Shown here piece by piece: positions 7,687 through 15,800 of a stretch of 64,000 bases of DNA. Every line of letters begins with the position of its first letter. Position 1 is the stretch's first letter. Below the pieces are notes generated by a model that was not told the origin of the DNA, made no database searches, and saw only the letters and a program-made list of their open reading frames with translations. A program made the translations under genes and the position numbers. Origin of the DNA: Paenibacillus sp. FSL R10-2734 (lineage in GTDB: Bacteria > Bacillota > Bacilli > Paenibacillales > Paenibacillaceae); the NCBI RefSeq assembly GCF_037963865.1, contig NZ_CP150170.1, forward strand, positions 682,001 to 746,000. The letters run 5' to 3'.

Positions 7687-9105
7687 TTAACGTTCACTCG
7701 GAGGCTTCTTAGGAATTCTAATCTGAAAAATGGTTTCCGTTACTGCTACGTCCAGCAATCGCACGCTGCCATGGTGCAATTCCGCGATTTCCTTGACGAT
7801 CGAGAGCCCGATACCAAGCCCTTCGCCCTTTCTTCCACCGTCTGCGCGGTAAAATCGCTCGAAGATACGCTCACGATCCTTCAGTGCGATGCCTTTGCCC
7901 CGGTTTTTGACCGTGAGAACCACTTCCTCTTGTTCCTCCGTCAGTCCAATTCCTAGATAATGTCCCTCTTCACCATAACGAACGGCATTGTCCAGCAAGT
8001 TGCGTAAAGCTCGTTCGATCAGTGGCGCGTCAATCATGACCTCGATTTCCGCATCTTGGATGTCTGCCTCCAACACGACGCTCTTACCGTCCAGGAATAA
8101 GAGGTATTCGGCTGCGATCTTTCGCATTAGTTCCGACAGGTTATGCGGAGCGAGCTGAAGCCGAAGTACATGCTCTTCTTGACGGGTAATGTCGAGTAAC
8201 TGATCAAGCAGCTTATCCATGTAGCGAGAGCGCTGCAGGATGATTTTGGCCCCGGACTGAAGCTCGTTCTCATTCTTGTACGCACCGGTTCGGATCATCT
8301 CGGCATAACCCAAAATCATAGTTAATGGCGTTCGCAAATCGTGGGACAGGTCCGATAGGAGTATTCTTCGTCGATTTTCTAACTGCTGGATTTGGGCAGA
8401 CTGGCTCTGGATACGTTTTGCCATTGAATTGTAGTGATGGGTCAGCTGAGCAATCTCGTCCCTCGACTTATCCTCCAGCACGATGACATCGCTTCGGATT
8501 CCGACCTGGTTCAGTGCGTTGTTTAGTTTTGTAATGCGTCGATCGGTGGAGGAGAAAAACCATAAGGAAAGAAGATAGGGCAGCAACAACGCCAGCAGCA
8601 AAGGTAAGATGAAGGTAAGTAGAGATTTATACGTTCGCATAAAAAAATATATTTGTCCTGCGGACATTTCTTCGCTGGATAAACTCAATAGCATGTAATA
8701 GGATTGATGGTCATGGGCAACGGAATAAGTGAGTGTGATCGGAGTATTTTCACCCCAAAGATTATTTGGCATATGGTCAACACGGTCGGCTAATTTGCGG
8801 AAGTCGTAGGAAATATTCTCGCCGGCCGTATCATAGAGCACCGACCCGTCTTCAGCCAGCCACTCTAGGCGGATCTTAGAATGCGGGCGTAGCACTTCTT
8901 CCAGAATGGGCTCAACTTCTGGTCCCGAGTAGGCGCCCTGCCGTTCTATAGCCGTAAGTGCTTCTTGCGAGATGGTGTTTAACGTTTTCAGATCATATCC
9001 CGGGGTCCAAAGCTTCCCGGTCATTAGGGTAATTGTAATAAACAAGACGATGCTTCCTGCGGCACTGGATAGCATCATCAGCCATAGCTTAGTTCTTCTC
9101 TTCAT
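7687..9105 (-). CDS. Sensor histidine kinase, HisKA type
   Basis: 472 residues. TM1 is at about 9-30, an extracytoplasmic sensor region spans 31-158, TM2 lies at 161-184, and a HAMP region follows at about 186-240. The phosphoaccepting H255 is in LSHDLRTPLTM, and the ATPase N, G1 and G2 boxes are NLLDNAVRYG, KDRERIFERFYRAD and GLGIGLSIVKEI. It overlaps the regulator gene by four bases (ATGA), so the two are co-translated. The signal is unknown: the sensor domain has no motif I recognise and the neighbours are unrelated. It converges with the DUF2238-like gene. Confidence 0.9.
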   Translation of the reverse strand: MKRRTKLWLMMLSSAAGSIVLFITITLMTGKLWTPGYDLKTLNTISQEALTAIERQGAYSGPEVEPILEEVLRPHSKIRLEWLAEDGSVLYDTAGENISYDFRKLADRVDHMPNNLWGENTPITLTYSVAHDHQSYYMLLSLSSEEMSAGQIYFFMRTYKSLLTFILPLLLALLLPYLLSLWFFSSTDRRITKLNNALNQVGIRSDVIVLEDKSRDEIAQLTHHYNSMAKRIQSQSAQIQQLENRRRILLSDLSHDLRTPLTMILGYAEMIRTGAYKNENELQSGAKIILQRSRYMDKLLDQLLDITRQEEHVLRLQLAPHNLSELMRKIAAEYLLFLDGKSVVLEADIQDAEIEVMIDAPLIERALRNLLDNAVRYGEEGHYLGIGLTEEQEEVVLTVKNRGKGIALKDRERIFERFYRADGGRKGEGLGIGLSIVKEIAELHHGSVRLLDVAVTETIFQIRIPKKPPSER

Positions 9106-9791
9106 CGTCCATCACCCGAGAGGCGATAGCCAATGCCACGAATGGTATGAAGGTGGGATTGGGATCCGGGTGCGCTTTCAAGTATTTTTCGGATGCGGCT
9201 GATGAAGACGCTGAGGTTGTTGGCGTCATAGTTTTCATGCTGCCAGACTTGTTTATAGATTTCTCCTTTTGTTAGTACGCGGTCAGGATTGAGCATGAAC
9301 ACTTGCAGTAGCTGGCATTCGACTGGAGTAAGTCCATGTTGCTGGCCATCATTATGTAGTACGTAATTGTCGATATCCAGAACAAGTTTATTCAGTTGAA
9401 TAACATTGGGCCGGTTGGATGTCTCGGGATGGTGCCTGCGGAAATGGGCCTGTATCCGCGCTAGCAGTTCCATTGGACTGAAAGGTTTGGTCATATAATC
9501 ATCGGCTCCCAGTCCAAGCGCGTCGATTCTGTCCTCTACCTCTCTTCTCGCGCTAAGCGCAATGACCAGCGTTTCCGGATGATGTTCCCGCAAGTAGCGT
9601 AACACTTCAAAGCCGTTGCCGTCGTCCATCATGATATCCAGAACGATCAGTGAGAAAGGCTGCGCTTGCACTTGTAAGATCGCCTGCCGTCCAGACTCCG
9701 CTTCGGCGATGTCCCATCCCGCGCGTTCTAGATGTAAGCGAATAAGCTCACGAATGTCGGGCTCGTCATCAACGATCAGAATCCGGTCCAT
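9102..9791 (-). CDS. OmpR/PhoB-family response regulator
   Basis: 229 residues from the preferred start. The receiver domain has acidic residues D8-D9, phosphoacceptor D52 in VLDIMMDDG and K102 in MTKPF, followed by a winged-helix DNA-binding domain ending GIGYRLSGDGR. ATG 9791 is preferred over the in-frame ATG at 9809 because GGAGAGTGA lies 7-9 bases before it. It is the first gene of a two-gene operon with the kinase and is divergent from the glycosyltransferase gene at 9961, which it might control through the 170-bp shared upstream region; no clear direct repeats were seen there. Confidence 0.9.
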   Translation of the reverse strand: MDRILIVDDEPDIRELIRLHLERAGWDIAEAESGRQAILQVQAQPFSLIVLDIMMDDGNGFEVLRYLREHHPETLVIALSARREVEDRIDALGLGADDYMTKPFSPMELLARIQAHFRRHHPETSNRPNVIQLNKLVLDIDNYVLHNDGQQHGLTPVECQLLQVFMLNPDRVLTKGEIYKQVWQHENYDANNLSVFISRIRKILESAPGSQSHLHTIRGIGYRLSGDGR

Positions 9792-9960
9792 GTTTTCATC
9801 ACTCTCCATTTTTTGTTAACTTCGATTTCATTATTATAGCAAGATTAGATAAAATTAGGATAGGATGCACATAAATTTGATAAGTAGAAGTCGGCGCTTG
9901 GATGAACGTATAATGGGTACATTGAAAAGGACAAAATGTCATAACTGAGGAGTGGTAGGC

Positions 9961-11163
9961 ATGGCACGTGTCTTATTTATTAATGTTGGATCAGAGGGGC
10001 ATATCAATCCAACGATTGGCGTTGTGCAGGAGCTTATTTCTCGTGGAGTAGAGGTAGTCTACTTATGTATAGAAGCTTTTCGGGAGCGTATTGAGATGAC
10101 CGGTGCTACAGTACGGATAGTTGACGGTCAACAATTTATCCAAGCCTTCATCTCAGGTGGAAGAGATTATTTACTAGAAAGAGTCAACGGACTTTTACTT
10201 ACGGCAGATATCGTTATACCAAGCGTTCTTGAACAGATTAAAGGGGAGCGTTTCGATTACATCATCCATGATTCGATGTTTGGTTGTGGACGTTTATTGG
10301 CTCAAATGCTTAAGCTTCCTGCAATCAACTCCTGCACTTCTTTTGCACAGACAAAGGAATCATTTGATCAGATCATGGAACGATTCTACATAGAAGCTCC
10401 TACAGAGATAGTTAAACCTATAGACGATAAATATCAAAGTCTTACGGTAAAAATAAAGGAACGATATGGTGGAGAGATTCACTCTCCTTACGAGGTGTTC
10501 TGTAATCCTGCACCACTTACAATCGTGTATACGACAAGAGAATTCCAACCTTATGGAGACGTCTTTGACCAAACATATAAATTTGTGGGTCCATCTATCT
10601 CCTCACGATTAACGCCAGATCATTTCGATTTTTCTGCAATTAAGGGGAAAAGCCTTATTTACATTTCGATGGGTACAGTCTTCAATCAAGCAATTCATTT
10701 CTATAAGCTTTGTTTTGAGGCATTTGGGAATACGGACCATACGATTGTTATGTCAGTTGGAGATAAAGTCCAAATCAATGATTTGGGGCCAATTCCTAAA
10801 AACTTCATCGTAAAAAACTATGTTTCACAGACTGATATGTTGCAATACACGAAATTATTCATTACCCATGGTGGAATGAACAGTGCTCATGAAGGTCTTT
10901 ACTACGGGGTTCCGCTCATTGTAATCCCACAGAGCGCGGATCAGCCGATCGTTGCGGAGCAAGTTGCCAATATTGGAGCGGGCATTAAATTACAAATGGA
11001 AGGCTTGTGTGCAACTCAACTACGTGAAGCTGCAGATCAGGTGCTATCTCTTTCCACCTTCAAAAAAGCCGTTGCAACTATTAGGGATTCCTTTCGAACG
11101 TCAGGTGGGTATCATCAAGCTGTTGATGAGATTTTTGAATCGTCAATTGGTGAAAAGAAATAA
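9961..11163 (+). CDS. Macrolide-type glycosyltransferase (MGT/UGT, family GT1)
   Basis: A 400-residue GT-B fold enzyme. The N-terminal domain opens with VLFINVGSEGHINPTIGV, and the donor site is FITHGGMNSAHEGLYYGVP followed by DQ (about residues 299-325), the usual UDP-sugar binding signature. Relatives such as YjiC/YojK and OleD glucosylate macrolides, flavonoids and other small hydrophobic molecules in the cytosol. ATG 9961 follows GAGGAG at 9947-9952; a GTG at 9952 is in frame but overlaps that site. It is monocistronic, with a terminator directly behind. The acceptor is unknown. Confidence 0.85.
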   Translation: MARVLFINVGSEGHINPTIGVVQELISRGVEVVYLCIEAFRERIEMTGATVRIVDGQQFIQAFISGGRDYLLERVNGLLLTADIVIPSVLEQIKGERFDYIIHDSMFGCGRLLAQMLKLPAINSCTSFAQTKESFDQIMERFYIEAPTEIVKPIDDKYQSLTVKIKERYGGEIHSPYEVFCNPAPLTIVYTTREFQPYGDVFDQTYKFVGPSISSRLTPDHFDFSAIKGKSLIYISMGTVFNQAIHFYKLCFEAFGNTDHTIVMSVGDKVQINDLGPIPKNFIVKNYVSQTDMLQYTKLFITHGGMNSAHEGLYYGVPLIVIPQSADQPIVAEQVANIGAGIKLQMEGLCATQLREAADQVLSLSTFKKAVATIRDSFRTSGGYHQAVDEIFESSIGEKK

Positions 11164-11181
11164 TGTAGGTTTATTTTAAAT

Positions 11182-11215
11182 CCGTTTCCTGTCCAAACCA
11201 GGGAACGGCTTTTTG
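11182..11215 (+). terminator. Rho-independent terminator
   Basis: CCGTTTCCTG (11182-11191) pairs with CAGGGAACGG (11199-11208) with one mismatch, then CTTTTT. Confidence 0.75.
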
Positions 11216-11325
11216 ATGTTTCATCTTAAAACGCACCGAAGCGTATTTGTAAAAAGCTTGCTTAAGCATACAAAATATTAGCTTTTCATCCGTTACCTTA
11301 TATTTTAACTATTGGTATATTGATT

Positions 11326-11339
11326 TGTAAGTGCTTACA
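11326..11339. promoter_or_regulatory. cre/LacI-type operator upstream of the galactanase gene
   Basis: TGTAAGTGCTTACA is a 14-bp palindrome (arms TGTAAG and CTTACA) that differs from the cre consensus TGWAAGCGYTWNCW at one base. It lies 56 bp before the galactanase start, a usual place for catabolite repression by CcpA or for a local LacI-type regulator. No regulator gene is adjacent. Confidence 0.45.
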
Positions 11340-11394
11340 TAATTTAAAACAAACATATGCATCAAAAAATTAAAAAACGGAAGGTGATTAGAAC

Positions 11395-14300
11395 GTGAGA
11401 GTTAATCAAAAGGGTATCTCTGTGTTTCTAGCAGTGTTGCTGCTGTTAAGTTCATTTTCATTCAGCATGAGGAGTGCTTCGGCGGCAGATTCGAACAGTT
11501 CGTTAATTGTGAATGGCGGTTTCGAGACGGATTTTTGGACTGATGAATCATGGAGTGTGAATGCGGCAGACTGGGATCAAGTGAAAATATCCCGATTTGC
11601 ATATGGCAGTGATTCATCACGCGATGAAGGAGATTATGCATTGGATTATTGGATCAAAAATACCGCTACTGAAAACCAGACATTCACGGTCAAGCAGGAG
11701 ATTAAGACTCTCCCTGCAGGAACTTACGAGCTCTCAGTCAAGTCGATGGGCGGCGCTGACAATAAAGCAGGGAATGTTGAATTGTTTGCAGGTGACGAGA
11801 AGGCATCCGCCGTTGCTACCACCGACTATAATAATTGGGCGACGGTCAGCCTGAAATTTATTTTGCAACAAGATACCCCGAGTCTTGAGATAGGGGCGAA
11901 CATAAGCGGCGCTCCAGAAGCATGGGGATTTTTGGACAGCTTTGAGCTGAAACAGGTAAGTACGGATACGAGCTTGCCGGTGGCTGCGGATATTTTCGTG
12001 AAGAAGGTTGAGGGACTCCCATCTGATTTCATTAAGGGCGTGGATATCTCCAGTATTATTTCTTTAGAGAATAGCGGAGTCAAGTTTTACAACGAGAGCG
12101 GAGCTGTGCAGGATATTTTTGAAACTGTACATGAAGCTGGGGTGAATTACGTTCGGGTGCGGATATGGAATGACCCTTTTGATACAGCTGGAAATGGTTA
12201 TGGCGGTGGTAATAATGATCTGGAAACCGCGATTGAAATTGGAAAAAGAGCGACCGAAAATGGCATGAAGGTACTGGTGGACTTTCATTATTCCGACTTT
12301 TGGGCCGATCCAGCCAAGCAGCATACACCAAAGGCTTGGGCCAATCTGAGTTTCGATGATAAGAAGGCCGCACTCTACGAATATACCAAAGAAAGCTTGA
12401 AAGCCCTGCTTGATGCAGGTGTTGATGTTGGCATGGTTCAGGTAGGCAATGAAACGAATGGACAATTCGTTGGCGAAAATGATTGGAAACAGATGAGTGA
12501 ATTGTTTAATGCAGGAAGTAAAGCGATTAGAGAGATCAATCCCAAAATTCTGATCGCTCTGCATTTTACAAATCCGGAGACGACGGGCAGATATGCCACT
12601 ATAGCGAAGAATTTGCAAGATAACAATGTGATCTACGATGTGTTTGCAAGTTCTTATTATCCATTCTGGCACGGCACATTAGGCAATTTGACAGCCGTGC
12701 TGAAGCAGGTAGCCGATACTTATGGGAAAAAAGTAATGGTAGCTGAAACCTCTTACGCGTACACCGCAGAAGATGGGGATGGGCACGGAAATACAGCGCC
12801 TCAAAGCTCAGGTCAAACCTTAAACTATCCTATCACTGTCCAAGGCCAGGCCAATTCAGTTAGAGATGTGATTGAAGCTGTTGCCAATGTGGGTAAAGCG
12901 GGAATTGGTGTGTTTTATTGGGAACCCGCGTGGCTTCCGGTAGGTCCGAAAGACAATCTGGAGCAGAATAAGTTGATTTGGGAGCAATACGGTTCGGGTT
13001 GGGCGTCCAGCTATGCGAAGGAATATGATCCTGATGATGCAGGGGAATGGTATGGCGGTAGTGCCGTTGATAACCAGGCTTTGTTTGATTTTAACGGACA
13101 TCCACTTGCTTCGCTGAATGTGTTCAAACATGTGAATACGGGTGCCGTTGCCCCTATTGCTGTAGATGAAATTAAGAATGTCTCTATAACAGCGATTGCT
13201 GGAGAGCCAATCCATCTACCAACAGTCGTAAGTGTTACTTTCAATGATGGAAGCTCCGGAACGATTCCGGTAACGTGGGATCTAGTTGCTCTTGAGCAAG
13301 CCATTAGTCAGGGTGCGGGCAGCTATGTGATCGGTGGCACGGTAGAAGGCGGTCAGGCGGTTAAAGCTTTTCTAATCATTAAAAAAGAGAATTTCATCGT
13401 CAATGCAGGCTTTGAAAATAGTGATCGAAGCATGTGGAAGATCACCTATGCAGACGTTAAGGAACCACATACAGACTACCAAAACAAAGTTTCAGATGCC
13501 AAGACGGGGAACTATTCTCTACACTTCTACTCTGGAAAAGCAGTGGACTTTAGAGTAGAGCAGACCATTTCTGGGTTGAAGTCGGGATATTATGATCTTT
13601 CTATGTTTATTCAAGGGGGAGATGCTGCAAACCCCGATATGAAACTATTTGCTGTTACGGATGGTAAGGAAGTGAAAGTAGACACCGGTGTGAAAGGATG
13701 GGCGCAGTGGAATAATCCTGAGATCCAGGATATTCTCGTTACCGATGGAACCCTTACAATCGGAGCTAATGTCAAAGCAGATGGCGGAGCATGGGGAACG
13801 ATTGATGATTTCTATCTGAGCTTTGTCAAAGGTCTTGAGGAGTCCGCGATAGTTGATACAGATGCAGAAGTACAAAATATCACTTCTATGACAGCTACTG
13901 TTGGAGGAAACATTACTTCGGACGGTGGTGCTGAAGTTACAGAGCGAGGAGTCGTATATTCTACTAATACCAATCCGACAATTGCGGATGGTAAGGTTAT
14001 AGCTGAAGCAGGTGGAACAGGAGCCTTTTCGGTAAGTCTTGCAGGACTTCAATCTGGCTCTACCTATCATGTACGTGCTTATGCAGTGAATGCTGTAGGA
14101 GTAAGCTATGGGCAAGAGATTACTTTTACAACATTAAGCTCTAGTGCAAGCTTAAATAGCTTGAATTTAAGCGGCATAACATTAGATCAAACGGTCAGCG
14201 GAAGTGTATACGATTATACTGCGAGCGTGCCGTATTCCTTATCCAACTTCACAGTAACGGCAACGGCCAGTGATGCTGTTTATGGAACCTTTACAGCGAG

Positions 14301-15501
14301 TGTGTACAATAGTGCGAATACGCTTGTGGCAGGTCCGATAAGCTTGGCAAGTGGGGAAATAAGCGTAGAGCTCCCCCTTGAAGTAGGTAGTAACCGATTG
14401 GAGTTATTCGTAATTGCCCAGGATGGTACAGGTACGAGATACACAGCAACGATAACGAGAGCTGCGCAAGATAACGGTGGTAATGATGGCGGTAGTACCA
14501 CTAACGTCGTACTTCCGGTTATCTCCTCCAATGGGAAACTGACGCTTCCTGCAGGTCAAGCAGGCGAGGTCAGATTGGATAATGGGCTTGTGATTTCTAT
14601 TCCAGCTAATGCTTCAGGCAAGCAACTGGTATTATCGATTGAGAAACTGCTCGATTCACAGAGTCTTCTCAGCAATAATGAGATTCTCGTAAGCCCGATC
14701 TATGAAGTTCTAAAAAACTTCGCGGAGAACTTTAGTAAACCAGTAACGCTAACCTTTGTGTTCGATTCAGGACAAGTGAAGAGTGGTCAAACGGTAGCGA
14801 TTTTCTATTATGATGAAGTGAAGAAGAGCTGGGTGAAAGTTAATGGCGGCAAAATAGATGGAAACCGCATCGCAGCAGATGTGGATCACTTTACGAAGTT
14901 TGCTGTACTCGTAGTGGATGAAGCGACTGGCCTACCAGTAACAAATCCATCTACTGAACCGACAACAGAAGCTGGGTTCAGCGATATCTCCGGACATTGG
15001 GCGGAGACTAATATAAAGCGAGCGGTGAGCGAAGGGATCGTCAAGGGCTATACCGACGGAACGTTTAAGCCGAATGCTACGGTGACACGCGCTGAGTTTG
15101 CGGTAATGCTAATGAATGCGCTGAAGCCTACTGGAAACGGTGTGGAACTGGGCTTCACCGATGCCATCCCTGCATGGGCTGAGAAGTCTATTGCACAAGC
15201 CTTAGAAGCGAAGATTATACGCGGCTATGAGGATGTTACCTTCCGTCCGGCAGCGAGCATTACACGTTCAGAGCTAGCAGTTATGATCGCTAGAGCAGCA
15301 GGAGTAGATTTAACAACAGCTTCGACAACAGGGTTTGCTGATGATAGCCAAATTCCTGCATGGGCAAAGGATGCGGTTGCAGCCGTGAAGAAGTCAGGCA
15401 TTGTGAGCGGACGTAATGGCAATGTGTTTGCACCAAATGAAACTGCAACAAGAGCAGAGGCAGTAACCATCATCATGAATCTGTTGCAAACTAAATCCTA
15501 A
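11395..15501 (+). CDS. Secreted, cell-surface GH53 endo-beta-1,4-galactanase with two CBM61-like modules and three SLH domains
   Basis: 1368 residues. It would cut beta-1,4-galactan side chains of pectin at the cell surface. Order of parts: signal peptide (1-31, ending SASA); CBM61-like module (about 36-190); GH53 barrel (about 212-590) with acid/base E353 in VGNETNGQ and nucleophile E451 in VAETSYAYT; a bacterial Ig-like linker (about 600-665); a second CBM61-like module (about 670-825); a fibronectin-like repeat (about 830-915); a cadherin-like beta-sandwich (about 920-1020); a ZU5-like region (about 1040-1180); three SLH domains (1193 to the end, each with a TRAE or TRSE motif) for binding secondary cell wall polymer. 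The start is GTG with GGAAGGTGA upstream. Single-gene unit. Confidence 0.93.
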   Translation: MRVNQKGISVFLAVLLLLSSFSFSMRSASAADSNSSLIVNGGFETDFWTDESWSVNAADWDQVKISRFAYGSDSSRDEGDYALDYWIKNTATENQTFTVKQEIKTLPAGTYELSVKSMGGADNKAGNVELFAGDEKASAVATTDYNNWATVSLKFILQQDTPSLEIGANISGAPEAWGFLDSFELKQVSTDTSLPVAADIFVKKVEGLPSDFIKGVDISSIISLENSGVKFYNESGAVQDIFETVHEAGVNYVRVRIWNDPFDTAGNGYGGGNNDLETAIEIGKRATENGMKVLVDFHYSDFWADPAKQHTPKAWANLSFDDKKAALYEYTKESLKALLDAGVDVGMVQVGNETNGQFVGENDWKQMSELFNAGSKAIREINPKILIALHFTNPETTGRYATIAKNLQDNNVIYDVFASSYYPFWHGTLGNLTAVLKQVADTYGKKVMVAETSYAYTAEDGDGHGNTAPQSSGQTLNYPITVQGQANSVRDVIEAVANVGKAGIGVFYWEPAWLPVGPKDNLEQNKLIWEQYGSGWASSYAKEYDPDDAGEWYGGSAVDNQALFDFNGHPLASLNVFKHVNTGAVAPIAVDEIKNVSITAIAGEPIHLPTVVSVTFNDGSSGTIPVTWDLVALEQAISQGAGSYVIGGTVEGGQAVKAFLIIKKENFIVNAGFENSDRSMWKITYADVKEPHTDYQNKVSDAKTGNYSLHFYSGKAVDFRVEQTISGLKSGYYDLSMFIQGGDAANPDMKLFAVTDGKEVKVDTGVKGWAQWNNPEIQDILVTDGTLTIGANVKADGGAWGTIDDFYLSFVKGLEESAIVDTDAEVQNITSMTATVGGNITSDGGAEVTERGVVYSTNTNPTIADGKVIAEAGGTGAFSVSLAGLQSGSTYHVRAYAVNAVGVSYGQEITFTTLSSSASLNSLNLSGITLDQTVSGSVYDYTASVPYSLSNFTVTATASDAVYGTFTASVYNSANTLVAGPISLASGEISVELPLEVGSNRLELFVIAQDGTGTRYTATITRAAQDNGGNDGGSTTNVVLPVISSNGKLTLPAGQAGEVRLDNGLVISIPANASGKQLVLSIEKLLDSQSLLSNNEILVSPIYEVLKNFAENFSKPVTLTFVFDSGQVKSGQTVAIFYYDEVKKSWVKVNGGKIDGNRIAADVDHFTKFAVLVVDEATGLPVTNPSTEPTTEAGFSDISGHWAETNIKRAVSEGIVKGYTDGTFKPNATVTRAEFAVMLMNALKPTGNGVELGFTDAIPAWAEKSIAQALEAKIIRGYEDVTFRPAASITRSELAVMIARAAGVDLTTASTTGFADDSQIPAWAKDAVAAVKKSGIVSGRNGNVFAPNETATRAEAVTIIMNLLQTKS

Positions 15502-15524
15502 GCTTGAGTCATTATATAAACTTG

Positions 15525-15555
15525 AATAGACCGTCCTTCGGGCGGTCTATTTGCT
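15525..15555 (+). terminator. Rho-independent terminator of the galactanase gene
   Basis: AATAGACCGTCC and GGCGGTCTATT flank a TTCG tetraloop; one bulged T in the left arm. Ends in TTTGC. Confidence 0.75.
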
Positions 15556-15584
15556 ATGTACAACCATGCTGAGCGCACAAAAAA

Positions 15585-15615
15585 AGAAGAACCGGCAAAC
15601 CATGCCGGTTCTTCT
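15585..15615 (-). terminator. Perfect 13-bp hairpin, terminator-like for minus-strand transcription
   Basis: AGAAGAACCGGCA (15585-15597) and TGCCGGTTCTTCT (15603-15615) are perfect complements with a 5-base loop. The A-tract lies on the left, so the U-tract of a terminator would be on the minus-strand transcript, yet no minus-strand gene ends here. It lies between two plus-strand genes. Confidence 0.5.
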
Positions 15616-15800
15616 ACATATAATTAATTTGCATGCAAAGAAAGATCGTGATAATATTAGAGAACTACTGTTAATTTCAAGTATTTACACATAATTATAA
15701 CATCTTATCTACACTATTATAATACCATGTGGATTAACAGTTTGTCAAATTTAATTTTTGCTTCTTTATAACAAGAATGAAAAGGAGCGTGTTCGTAAAG

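Noticed and set aside
9810..9960. Regulator binding site shared by the two-component system and the glycosyltransferase
   Set aside because: No convincing direct repeat at 10-11 bp spacing was found in the divergent region.
12064..12672. 202-codon minus-strand frame inside the galactanase gene
   Set aside because: It is antisense to the GH53 catalytic barrel and composed of codons mirrored from it; no start signal.
13645..14115. 156-codon minus-strand frame in the galactanase accessory domains
   Set aside because: Serine- and cysteine-rich mirror translation of conserved beta-sandwich modules; no ribosome binding site.
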